From: Kordiimonas sp. SCSIO 12603
GTDB taxonomy: Bacteria; Pseudomonadota; Alphaproteobacteria; Sphingomonadales; Kordiimonadaceae
Direction: 5' to 3'
DNA length: 64,000 nucleotides
Assembly (NCBI RefSeq): GCF_024398035.1
Contig: NZ_CP073748.1
Coordinates: 2,905,001 to 2,969,000, forward strand
The position numbers were made by a program, and so were the translations under genes. Within the stretch, counting starts at the first letter, position 1. Every line of letters begins with the position of its first letter. The notes beneath the pieces were generated by a model that was given only the letters and a program-made list of their open reading frames with translations, did no database searches and was not told the DNA's origin. Positions 34,961-43,387 of this stretch are shown in pieces.

Positions 34961-36046
34961 TTATTCCTTTCCGCCTTTTTTAGTGAGTTCATTCAGTGGA
35001 AGATACGGTACAGCACCACCTTTGCTATCAAGGATAACTTTATCCATGCCAGCCAAAATTTCTTCCATCGCTTCAAGGTAAATACGTTTCTTCGTAACGT
35101 CCTTCGCGCGAATATATTCATTATAAACTGAAAGGAAGCGTGCAGCTTCACCTTCTGCACGCGCTACTGTCTGAGCACGATATGCTTCCGCACCTTGTAG
35201 AAGTTGCTCTGCTTTACCTTGCGCCTGAGGAATAACCTCATTGGCGTATTTTGTAGCGACGTTACGAGCACGCTGCTGGTCAGCTTCCGCACGCTGTACA
35301 TCAAGGAAGGCGTCTTTTACTTCATCCGGTGCTTCAGATTCAATAATCTGAACACGAAGAACAGTAACACCCGCACTATATTCATCAAGCGTACGCTGAA
35401 TCATTTGAAGAGCATTTTCTTCAAGTTGACCACGCGCCGTTGTGATGATCGGCACGATTTGGTTTTGACCAACCAGCTCACGCATTGCGCTTTCAGCGAC
35501 CGCTTTAATTGTACCTTCAGGATCTTGAAGGCGGAAAAGGTAATCACCCAGATCCTTAATGCGCCAAACTACGTTAAAACGAACATCAACGATGTTTTCG
35601 TCTTGAGTAAGCATTAAGCTTTCATCAAGTGCTGCTACAGTCTGGCGTCCAGAACGACGGCTTGACGTAACACTGCTACCGATAAGAATCTGCTTCTCAT
35701 CTGTAACACCACGTACTTCCACAGTTTCAACCGGATACGGTAAATGCCAATGAAGCCCAGGGCCAGTAAGTTCAGTACGTTTACCAAACTGAAGAACAAC
35801 ACCTTGCTCGTTTGGTTCCACACGGTAAAGACCACTCGCGAGCCAAAAAGCAATCGCAACCAGCAAAATCAGGCCGATACCACCGAACCCACTTGGCATA
35901 GCTTGTTTAAACTGCTCTTGTCCTTTTTTGATGATATCATCAATTTGCGGAGGCTCTCCGCCACCGCCACCACGACGAGGTCCACCACCGCCGTTATTTC
36001 CCCACGGGTTTGGTTTGTCACCGTCACCGTTATTCTGCCAAGGCAT
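34961..36046 (-). CDS. hflK: HflK, FtsH protease modulator
   Basis: A 361-residue SPFH protein, partner of HflC. A Gly/Pro/Asn-rich cytoplasmic tail (about residues 1-35) precedes the single membrane helix (GLILLVAIAFWLASGLYRV). The band-7 domain (VEPNEQGVVLQFGKRTELTGPGLHWHLPYPVETVEV) and a coiled coil follow. The C-terminus is Lys/Gly-rich. The gene is divergent from apbC across 147 bases, which should hold both promoters. Confidence 0.95.
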   Translation of the reverse strand: MPWQNNGDGDKPNPWGNNGGGGPRRGGGGGEPPQIDDIIKKGQEQFKQAMPSGFGGIGLILLVAIAFWLASGLYRVEPNEQGVVLQFGKRTELTGPGLHWHLPYPVETVEVRGVTDEKQILIGSSVTSSRRSGRQTVAALDESLMLTQDENIVDVRFNVVWRIKDLGDYLFRLQDPEGTIKAVAESAMRELVGQNQIVPIITTARGQLEENALQMIQRTLDEYSAGVTVLRVQIIESEAPDEVKDAFLDVQRAEADQQRARNVATKYANEVIPQAQGKAEQLLQGAEAYRAQTVARAEGEAARFLSVYNEYIRAKDVTKKRIYLEAMEEILAGMDKVILDSKGGAVPYLPLNELTKKGGKE

Positions 36047-36193
36047 AATCTTCTCCCCTTTGGCACCGTATGTCTTGTTAATTACGTACGAACCTCTTTA
36101 ACCGGATTGCTCGTACCTTATATTTCTATATAAGTTAGGCACTTGAAAGCTGCAACGAATGTCGCACATTTTCCCGGTTAAGAAAGTAAATTA

Positions 36194-37258
36194 ATGTCAG
36201 ATACGCTTAAAAAAGCTGTCACCGAAGCACTTATTTCCATTATTCCCGAAGGTTCAGAGCAAAATATCGTCGAAAGTGGTGCATTAGGCGCTGTGATTGT
36301 AGATGGAGATCAGGTTGGAATCATATTGGATTTCAAAAATAACGCACCCGACAATGTGCAAGCACTTCGCGCGCTTGTTGAAAGCACAGCTAAAACCGTT
36401 GAAGGTGTAAGCGCCGCAAACGTTGTGGTTTCCGCAAACAAGCCTCAAAAAGAAGCTCCGAAAATGGGCGTTGGCGGTAAATCAGCCCCTACTCCAACAA
36501 ATCTACCGGGCGTGAAACATGTGATAGCGGTAGCAAGCGGCAAAGGCGGTGTTGGTAAATCAACCACCAGCATTAATCTCGCCCTTGCTCTTAAAGCCAA
36601 GGGGCTGAAAGTTGGCTTAATGGATGCTGATATCTTTGGCCCTTCTGTTCCAACCCTCGTGGGAAGCGATGAGAAACCTGGCATTAAAGGCAAGGTTATT
36701 CAACCACTTGAAGCATACGGCATTAAGGTAATGTCTGTTGGCTTCCTTATTGATGTTGACCAGCCAGTGGTATGGCGCGGGCCACGGGTGATGGGAGCAA
36801 CTCAACAACTTCTTAAAGATGTGGCTTGGGAACCGCTTGATGTTCTGGTTGTTGATATGCCGCCGGGTACAGGCGACGTACAGCTCACCATGGTACAGCA
36901 GGCAGTTATTTCAGGTGCTGTGATTGTATCCACACCACAGGACCTTGCACTTATCGATGCTCGCAAAGGCATTACAATGTTTGAAAAAACAGATGTACCA
37001 ATCCTCGGTATCATTGAGAATATGAGCAGTTTTATTTGCCCATCATGCGGCAGTGAAAGCTATATTTTTGGGCACGGTGGAGCAAAAGAAACCGCAAAAA
37101 CAATCGGTTGCGATTTCCTTGGCGGTATTCCGCTTCATATGTCTGTTCGTGAAAGCGCTGACAGCGGTAAGCCAATTGTTGCCTGCGAGCCAGACAACCC
37201 AATCAGCAAAGCTTATCTAGAGATTGCAGAGACCCTAAAGGGCAAACTTTCAATCTAA
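36194..37258 (+). CDS. apbC: Mrp/ApbC iron-sulfur cluster carrier ATPase
   Basis: A 354-residue P-loop ATPase. An N-terminal MIP18/DUF59-type domain (about residues 5-85) precedes the ATPase with VASGKGGVGKSTTSINLALAL (deviant Walker A), DADIFGPSVP, VVDMPPGTGDVQL and the cluster-binding CPSCGS. It carries 4Fe-4S clusters to target proteins in the cytoplasm. It converges on folA with a 4-base overlap of the stop codons. Confidence 0.95.
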   Translation: MSDTLKKAVTEALISIIPEGSEQNIVESGALGAVIVDGDQVGIILDFKNNAPDNVQALRALVESTAKTVEGVSAANVVVSANKPQKEAPKMGVGGKSAPTPTNLPGVKHVIAVASGKGGVGKSTTSINLALALKAKGLKVGLMDADIFGPSVPTLVGSDEKPGIKGKVIQPLEAYGIKVMSVGFLIDVDQPVVWRGPRVMGATQQLLKDVAWEPLDVLVVDMPPGTGDVQLTMVQQAVISGAVIVSTPQDLALIDARKGITMFEKTDVPILGIIENMSSFICPSCGSESYIFGHGGAKETAKTIGCDFLGGIPLHMSVRESADSGKPIVACEPDNPISKAYLEIAETLKGKLSI

Positions 37259-37734
37259 GCCCTCTCATAAACAACAAAGGCGTAGGATGGCTTACCGTCC
37301 TGCGCTCCATGATCTTCCCTCGAAACGGCTTTCCACCTATCTTCATCGATTTCAGGGAAATAAGCATGGCCCTCTGGCGCTAAACCAACTTCAGTAACAT
37401 AAAGACGGTCACACAAATCCATTGAGGCAGCATAAATTTGCGCCCCTCCTGTAATCATCACTTCTTCAACGTCACCGGCAGTTTTAATGGCATCTTCGAT
37501 AGTTGAAACAACATCCACACCTTCTGTCGCCCAGTCCGTGTTGCGTGTGATAACAATATTCTGGCGTCCGGGTAATGGCCTACCAATAGATTCGAAGGTT
37601 TTCCGCCCCATGATGATGGGCTTTCCAAGCGTTGTCTTTTTGAAGTATTTTAGATCTTCTGGAAGATGCCACGGCAAATCATTATCAACCCCGATTACGC
37701 GGTTTTCGCCCATAGCAACAATGATGGAAATCAT
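37255..37734 (-). CDS. folA: Dihydrofolate reductase
   Basis: A 159-residue DHFR that regenerates tetrahydrofolate after thymidylate synthesis. Segments are IIVAMGENRVIGVDNDLPWHLPEDLKYFKKTT (substrate Asp/Glu region: LPEDL), IMGRKTFESIGRPLPGRQNIVITRN, MITGGAQIYA and the C-terminal strand. Size is normal. It lies 22 bases downstream of a histidine kinase gene, which separates it from thyA. Confidence 0.95.
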   Translation of the reverse strand: MISIIVAMGENRVIGVDNDLPWHLPEDLKYFKKTTLGKPIIMGRKTFESIGRPLPGRQNIVITRNTDWATEGVDVVSTIEDAIKTAGDVEEVMITGGAQIYAASMDLCDRLYVTEVGLAPEGHAYFPEIDEDRWKAVSREDHGAQDGKPSYAFVVYERA

Positions 37735-37756
37735 ACAAAGAACCCTTCAGAAGATT

Positions 37757-39634
37757 TTAGATAATGCTATCATCATCTACGGTATCTTCCGCAGGTTCTT
37801 CAAGTGGTAAATGAACCCGAACCGTGGTTCCTACCCCAGGCATACTTTGCACTGAGATAATCCCGCCCATGCGGTCAACAAGTTCACGGCATATGGCCAA
37901 CCCAAGCCCTACACCACCATGGCGCCGTGAAAGAGCTGTATCTACCTGTGTAAACCGATCAAAAAGTGTCGCTTGCTTTTCTTCAGGGATACCAATGCCC
38001 GTGTCTTCTACTTCGAGCACCCAGCCAGCGAGGCCCGACTTGAAAGATTTTTCAATAATCCGAATACCGACAGAACCTTCATGGGTAAATTTTATGCCGT
38101 TTGTAGACAGGTTGATAAGGATTTGCCTTAGCCGTAATTCATCCCCCATCACCTTATCGGGCATATTCATGTCAACCTCAGCTCCGAAGGCGATTCCCTT
38201 TTCTTCAGCCTGCTGGCCCTGTATCGTTAGAACCCGTTCAACAAGTTCACGTACAGAAAGTTGCTGGCGTTCAATTTGAACCTTACCGGATTCCAGTTTA
38301 GCCAGATCAAGAATATCGTTGATAAGCGAAAGCAAATGAGAGCCACTTTGGTGGATATCTTTCGCATATTCGATATAACGTTCATCTCCGATAGGTCCGA
38401 TTGCCTGTTCACCCAGCAACTGGGAAAAACCGAGAATAGCATTAAGCGGTGTTCGTAATTCGTGGCTCATAGTTGCCAGAAATTCAGATTTCGCACGGTT
38501 CGCTGTTTCCGCCGCCCTGCGTGCTTCCTCAACATCTTTGTTTAGGTTTTGTAGCAGTTTATAGTGCTCTTCAAGCTCCTCATGCGCGGCTTTTAAGGCT
38601 CTGGTACGGCGATTTACAATTTCCACCACACGTTTCGAGCGTTCAGACTGAATCCAAATTGCGTAAACGAGTAAAACACTGATAACCGCCGAAAGAAGGA
38701 AAGTGACAATCACTCCCAAATAGGAAGGCCTAAAACTGCCCTCCACCGCATATGCCTGAACAGTCCAGACACCAGCACCGAAAGTTAGCTCTGTAGAAAC
38801 TCTACGATCATCTGCAGCTTCTCGGCTGTTATCTAATATGGCCGAACTTCCTGCAGCAATTGACGCTGTATTATCATCTTCAGCATCGAACCAACTGCTA
38901 TTCAGCTGGATAATCAGTTCGCCTTCTTTATCAACATCATCCGCAATTTCTCTAACCAGACCGGGAAGATCAACCAGCTGAACGATATAGGAAAGAGCAC
39001 CTGCTTTGGTCACATACGGATTGACCAACAGAACTGATATTTCTGCCCCCTGATCAATTTCGGGAAAATCAGGTAGCAAAATTGCTGATGGCTTATCTTC
39101 CTTGCCCGTCGCACGTAAAAAAGCTGCAATCTGTTCATGGCCACCAATATTCATTCCCAGCAGTTGAGTTTGCAACTCAGCATCGGGGGACCAGGGATAA
39201 ATTAAAGGAAACCTTGTGGTATCTCGCTCCAGAACCGGGCCTTTCAACTGAAAATCATTTCCGTAGAAAGATTCCATTCCTCTCAGAAAACCATCTTTCT
39301 CGGTCATTTCCAACTGGTAGGCAATTGCTACGAAATACCTGTGCTGCTTGAGAGTGGAGTTTGTAGAGACCAGAAGGCGAAATCTTTCTTCAGGAACAGA
39401 TTTTGACATATTGTAGAAATCGTATAAATCCTGAGCAGCATTGAGGCTATTGGTGATCTCGCGGTGCAGCCGATCAATAAACAAATCAGCTTTTGAAGCA
39501 AATGCGGAATCTGCTTCTTGCTCAACATTGAGCCAAGCTTGCCGCGTCGCAAAAACAGTGATTATGACCCCCAAAACAGCTACCAAGATTACTAAAAGTC
39601 GCTGTCTTGCCTCTCTATCTTTTTCTCGACCCAC
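37757..39634 (-). CDS. CHASE-domain sensor histidine kinase
   Basis: A 625-residue membrane kinase. Helix 1 is at about 12-30, a periplasmic CHASE domain at about 70-290 (RYFVAIAYQLEM, FPLIYPWSP), and helix 2 at about 305-328. A coiled-coil linker leads to HisKA with the phospho-accepting His391 in MSHELRTPLNA and a HATPase domain (NLSTNGIKFT, DTGIGIPEE, GGVGLGLAI). There is no receiver domain and no response regulator nearby, so it is an orphan kinase. CHASE domains bind small ligands such as cytokinin-like molecules. The ligand here is unknown. It lies between thyA and folA on the same strand. Confidence 0.9.
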   Translation of the reverse strand: MGREKDREARQRLLVILVAVLGVIITVFATRQAWLNVEQEADSAFASKADLFIDRLHREITNSLNAAQDLYDFYNMSKSVPEERFRLLVSTNSTLKQHRYFVAIAYQLEMTEKDGFLRGMESFYGNDFQLKGPVLERDTTRFPLIYPWSPDAELQTQLLGMNIGGHEQIAAFLRATGKEDKPSAILLPDFPEIDQGAEISVLLVNPYVTKAGALSYIVQLVDLPGLVREIADDVDKEGELIIQLNSSWFDAEDDNTASIAAGSSAILDNSREAADDRRVSTELTFGAGVWTVQAYAVEGSFRPSYLGVIVTFLLSAVISVLLVYAIWIQSERSKRVVEIVNRRTRALKAAHEELEEHYKLLQNLNKDVEEARRAAETANRAKSEFLATMSHELRTPLNAILGFSQLLGEQAIGPIGDERYIEYAKDIHQSGSHLLSLINDILDLAKLESGKVQIERQQLSVRELVERVLTIQGQQAEEKGIAFGAEVDMNMPDKVMGDELRLRQILINLSTNGIKFTHEGSVGIRIIEKSFKSGLAGWVLEVEDTGIGIPEEKQATLFDRFTQVDTALSRRHGGVGLGLAICRELVDRMGGIISVQSMPGVGTTVRVHLPLEEPAEDTVDDDSII

Positions 39635-39657
39635 TAAAAATTCCCTAGCTCCAACAC

Positions 39658-40452
39658 CTATACGGCTACAGCTCCTTTAATATGCGGATGGCTCTCGTAA
39701 CCGACAATTTCAATGTCCTCAAATTTGAAATCAAACAAATCTCGCACATTATGGTTAAGCGAAAGTGAAGGAAGCGGTAAAGGATCACGCGTAAGCTGTA
39801 AATCCGTCTGCTCGATATGATTACTGTATAGATGAGCATCCCCTAAAGTGTGAACAAAATCACCAACTTGGAGATCACAAACCTGTGCAATCATATGGGT
39901 AAGAAGCGCGTATGAAGCAATGTTAAATGGTACACCAAGAAACACATCAGCACTGCGCTGGTAAAGCTGGCACGAGAGTTTTCCTTCTGCAACGTAGAAC
40001 TGAAATAAACAGTGGCAAGGTGGAAGTGCCATATGGTCAACATCGGCTACATTCCATGCTGACACAATCAAACGGCGGCTGTTCGGATTGTTTTTAATCT
40101 GATCGATAAGGTTTTTAATCTGATCAACAGTTTCACCACTCGGGGTTGGCCAGCTGCGCCATTGGTGGCCGTATACGGGGCCAAGATCACCCTTTTCATC
40201 CGCCCATTCATCCCAAATGGAAACACCATTATCTTTCAGGTATTTCACATTGGTATCACCAGCGATAAACCATAGAAGTTCATGGATAATAGAACGCAAG
40301 TGCAGTTTTTTCGTAGTAACCAGTGGAAACCCTTCGCTTAAATCAAAGCGCATCTGGTGGCCAAAAACACTGTAAGTACCGGTTCCTGTACGGTCCCCTT
40401 TAAAAACGCCCTCTTCTCGAATACGTTTCATCAAATCCAGATATTGCTGCAC
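39658..40452 (-). CDS. thyA: Thymidylate synthase
   Basis: A 264-residue ThyA that methylates dUMP using methylene-tetrahydrofolate. The catalytic Cys is in [12 protein letters not shown], and [37 protein letters not shown] and [12 protein letters not shown] are present. The length is standard. It is the first gene of the thyA - kinase - folA run and divergent from the ssrA gene. Confidence 0.97.
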   Translation of the reverse strand: MQQYLDLMKRIREEGVFKGDRTGTGTYSVFGHQMRFDLSEGFPLVTTKKLHLRSIIHELLWFIAGDTNVKYLKDNGVSIWDEWADEKGDLGPVYGHQWRSWPTPSGETVDQIKNLIDQIKNNPNSRRLIVSAWNVADVDHMALPPCHCLFQFYVAEGKLSCQLYQRSADVFLGVPFNIASYALLTHMIAQVCDLQVGDFVHTLGDAHLYSNHIEQTDLQLTRDPLPLPSLSLNHNVRDLFDFKFEDIEIVGYESHPHIKGAVAV

Positions 40453-40587
40453 AGAAAGCTCCCCTCAGTTGGTGTTTAGGAATCTATAATCCTTGGGAGC
40501 ATTTGAGGCAATGTCTATTCCAAAAACTGAAACTAAAGGCGCAAGTGATTTAAGCCTTTTAATTGCCAAACTTATTCACTATATCAG

Positions 40588-40946
40588 GGGTGCTGCTTCG
40601 GTAGCTATGGCAATAAACGGCGCATTAAGTAAGTATTGCGGACCTGGGGGCGGTACCCAGCACCTCCACCATTAAGCCTTTTGGCATTATCTTGGTGGCA
40701 CCACACCAAAGAAACAGATGTTTTCTTATGGGGGTGAAATAGGATCGACGTGTATTGAACGGTGTTTTGCCTTTTGCCCAGGATGGCACCGCTGTGATGG
40801 GCCACCTTATTATAAATGCAAACGACAATGACGTCGAGTTCGCTGTTGCTGCGTAAGCGGTCACAGTAAACTACATTTATGTAAATTCCTGAGGTTTGAC
40901 TACTTCAGGTGGGGGTTGGGCCACCTAGCAACAGAACGGCCCGCTA
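40588..40946 (+). ncRNA. ssrA: Circularly permuted (two-piece) tmRNA
   Basis: The gene order is 3' half first. The acceptor piece ends in CACCTCCACCA at 40671, preceded by a T-arm (CTGGG/CCCAG). After a spacer of about 58 bases the 5' end of the coding piece begins at 40730 with GGGGGTGAAATAGGATCGACG-type sequence. GGGGGTG pairs with CACCTCC to rebuild the acceptor stem. A further helix joins GTTTTGCC (near 40764) to GGCAATAAAC (near 40609). The tag frame starts at GCA 40818 and reads ANDNDVEFAVAA before TAA at 40854. AGCGG/CCGCT pairs around the tag end. Both outer ends are approximate. A TATAAT at 40485 is a possible promoter element. This form is typical of alphaproteobacteria. Confidence 0.92.
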
Positions 40947-40948
40947 AT

Positions 40949-40978
40949 AAAAAGGCTCCGCTTGGGAGCCTTTTTTTT
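40949..40978 (+). terminator. Rho-independent terminator after ssrA
   Basis: AAAGGCTCC (40951-40959) and GGAGCCTTT (40965-40973) form a 9-base stem with a 5-base loop, followed by T to 40978. It ends the tmRNA precursor just before the convergent MBL gene. Confidence 0.92.
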
Positions 40979-40996
40979 CGCTTAGTCTTCCAATGT

Positions 40997-42454
40997 CTAA
41001 TCTTGGCAGATTTCCCATGATGCAGGGCAAACCTGTTTTGGTGCCATATCTGCGATTGCTGCATCAAGATCAGCCAAAGTTAACACTCTGCTGCTATGTT
41101 CCGCCGCCAAATATTTCACATCAAAACCCGCTTTTTCGATGGCGGCCTTGAAATCTCTGAGTGTTTCATGGCCTTTGGGTGCACCAGCAACCTGCCTTGA
41201 GAAAAAGAAATCTCCCGTCAGCATCATTTTCAGGGACGGCACATAAAACATGAGATGATGTTCGGCATGATCATTTGGCAAATCAAAATATTTCACCAAG
41301 CCATCTGCTATTTCGCCTCTGGCCTCTGCTGTTATAAACCTTTCGTCTGGAATATCCTTCCCTGATACCCGGCGAATAGCAGCATGGCTGTCCGGTGTGG
41401 TAACAATTGTTGCGCCCAAATCAAACGCATCCCCCGTACCGCCGATATGATCGCTATGGTGGTGGCTAACTGCCACTAATTTAAGAGGCTTTTTATCACC
41501 TGTTTCTTTTTGAAGAGCTTCAAATCGGTCCTTGAGGCCATCATACCCACCGAGACCAATATAATGATCACCCGCATCAATGAACAATGTATAAGACCAT
41601 CCCTGCCCTACGTGATAAAACCCAGTCGCCAGTTTCTCCACTGCCATATCAGACGTATCTATACCTGCGGACATATCTTCATAGTTGTCTGGAATTTGGA
41701 AGGCGCCTTTTAGATCATAATCAAAATCTGCTGCCCGTTTCACAGAGATGTTTTCCGGCATCCCGCCTTTAGTTACATACAACTGTTTTGCAAACGGAAT
41801 CCTTGAACTATTACTGTGATCAATGAAATTATAGGCAAAATCCACACCTGGCTGCCAGTGTGAACGGGTCATTCTATGAATAAGACCAGAGCTGGCATCA
41901 ACGTAAAGGGTATATTCTGGATACCCATGTGCCTTGAAGCTGATTTTTTCGACAGGCTTCCCCTCAATTACCCCTACTCCTTTGTAGGACGCAGTTTCTT
42001 TATTCTCGTAGAGAAGCTTCGCAAGGAGCGGATCAAACCGTTCAGGCATACGCCAATCAATCGATGTAAATGTGCGACCGCTGTTTCGTTGAAGCTGTTT
42101 GGTAGCTTCATAAATTCGATATGCTTGTTCGCCATCAAAAATATGATGCTGCATTGAAGGGTCATTAAGTAAACCGTTCCTAACCCGGAATTCCTTACGC
42201 TTATTCTCAAAATCAATAATCACACTGTTATCATAGTGAATAATATCAAATTCACCGGCTATATAACCTTGATCATTACTAAGGCGTTTATATTTGGTTC
42301 TCAGTTTAACTGACTGCAGTTTAAGTAGCTGGTCACCCCCATATGCCTGCAGTGCTTTATCCGCGATAATATCTTCTTTTTCGCCAACTGCTACGGACGG
42401 CACCGCAGAAAATATCCCTGCACAAAAAAGTAAAAAGCTGGAAAGTTTATCCAC
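40997..42454 (-). CDS. Exported metallo-beta-lactamase-fold hydrolase with N-terminal extension
   Basis: A 485-residue protein with a signal peptide (MDKLSSFLLFCAGIFSAVPSVAVG). Residues about 28-250 form a beta-rich region reminiscent of LolA-like lipid-handling domains (ADKALQAYGGDQLLKLQSVK, YTLYVDASSGLIHRMTR). The C-terminal half is an MBL-fold hydrolase with SHHHSDHIGGTGD, later DHAEHH, LTGDFFF and a final His in AAEHSS, which supply the two-metal site. Substrate is unknown. It is transcribed toward ssrA, with the tmRNA terminator between. Confidence 0.85.
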   Translation of the reverse strand: MDKLSSFLLFCAGIFSAVPSVAVGEKEDIIADKALQAYGGDQLLKLQSVKLRTKYKRLSNDQGYIAGEFDIIHYDNSVIIDFENKRKEFRVRNGLLNDPSMQHHIFDGEQAYRIYEATKQLQRNSGRTFTSIDWRMPERFDPLLAKLLYENKETASYKGVGVIEGKPVEKISFKAHGYPEYTLYVDASSGLIHRMTRSHWQPGVDFAYNFIDHSNSSRIPFAKQLYVTKGGMPENISVKRAADFDYDLKGAFQIPDNYEDMSAGIDTSDMAVEKLATGFYHVGQGWSYTLFIDAGDHYIGLGGYDGLKDRFEALQKETGDKKPLKLVAVSHHHSDHIGGTGDAFDLGATIVTTPDSHAAIRRVSGKDIPDERFITAEARGEIADGLVKYFDLPNDHAEHHLMFYVPSLKMMLTGDFFFSRQVAGAPKGHETLRDFKAAIEKAGFDVKYLAAEHSSRVLTLADLDAAIADMAPKQVCPASWEICQD

Positions 42455-42622
42455 TATCTATCCCCTCAAATAGTTTAAGTTTCCTCAAAGAGGGACTAAG
42501 TATCCAAGGCATATGATAAACAATGATGTTGCGACAAACAGGTTTTGGGCTGCGACAAAATGTTATAAAATTTCATAACATAATTAGCTTTTCTCAGATT
42601 CACGCATACCGAAATATGTTTG

Positions 42623-42650
42623 TTGCACATTATTGTTAAGATAATAATAG
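42623..42650 (+). promoter_or_regulatory. Possible promoter of sspB
   Basis: TTGCAC (42623-42628) and TAATAG (42645-42650) are spaced by 16 bases and lie about 85 bases upstream of the sspB start codon. This is only a loose match to a housekeeping promoter. Confidence 0.25.
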
Positions 42651-42734
42651 AGACAGGTAAGGATTTTTCCCTTCAAGTCTTTACGGAATGGGACTATAAG
42701 ACCGCTGAAAACAACAAACAAACCGGGTTTTAAA

Positions 42735-43262
42735 ATGGCTGAGAGCACTATTGATTACGACGCAAAGGTACAGCAAGCACTGCGCCAGGTAGTCAGTAAC
42801 GTTTTAAAGGATGTAGAACAGGATGGCCTGCCTGGCGATCACCATTTCTATATCGCCTTTAAAACACAAGCCCCCGGCGTTGACATCCCTGGCCACCTAA
42901 CCAGCCGTTTCCCAGACGAAATGACCATTGTGGTTCAACACAAGTTCTGGAACCTAAAAGTGCATGAAGATTATTTTGAAATCATGCTATCTTTTAACCA
43001 GACACCTGAGAACCTGATTATTCCGTTTGATGCGATTGTTGGGTTTGTTGATCCAAGCGTTCAGTTTGCTCTTCAGTTCCACGATGCATCTGATATTCCT
43101 TCTGATCTGGATATTGAGGAAGAAATCGATGATCTTCCTGAATTTGCAGCTGAACCAATCCTTGAAAAAGCGGTTACAGAAGAAGATACAGACAGCAAAG
43201 GGGCCAATACTGAAGCTGGCAGCGACAATATTGTTGCACTCGACGCTTTCCGCAGAAAATAG
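42735..43262 (+). CDS. sspB: SspB-family ClpXP adaptor (alphaproteobacterial type)
   Basis: A 175-residue adaptor that hands ssrA-tagged proteins to ClpXP. The folded domain is YDAKVQQALRQVVSNVLKDV, GLPGDHHFYIAFKTQAPGVDIP, RFPDEMTIVVQHKFWNL and IPFDAIVGFVDPSVQFALQF, all typical of the alpha-type SspB. An acidic flexible linker follows (about residues 118-160) and the tail IVALDAFRRK is the ClpX-docking type end. It lies about 1.8 kb from the tmRNA gene that makes its substrate tag. Confidence 0.93.
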   Translation: MAESTIDYDAKVQQALRQVVSNVLKDVEQDGLPGDHHFYIAFKTQAPGVDIPGHLTSRFPDEMTIVVQHKFWNLKVHEDYFEIMLSFNQTPENLIIPFDAIVGFVDPSVQFALQFHDASDIPSDLDIEEEIDDLPEFAAEPILEKAVTEEDTDSKGANTEAGSDNIVALDAFRRK

Positions 43263-43387
43263 TGGTGACAGTGCGGTTTTAACTGGCCCGTAAGCGCAAT
43301 CCTTTCTATAAGCAAATCATGTATTTTTGCTGTGCACCATTCGTGTGCATACTGCTTGATTATGAGCACCATCAGAAAGGGCCACTT

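Noticed and set aside
40493-40675. A 60-codon plus-strand ORF
   Set aside because: It runs through the acceptor half of the tmRNA gene, lacks a ribosome site, and its codons are explained by the RNA.
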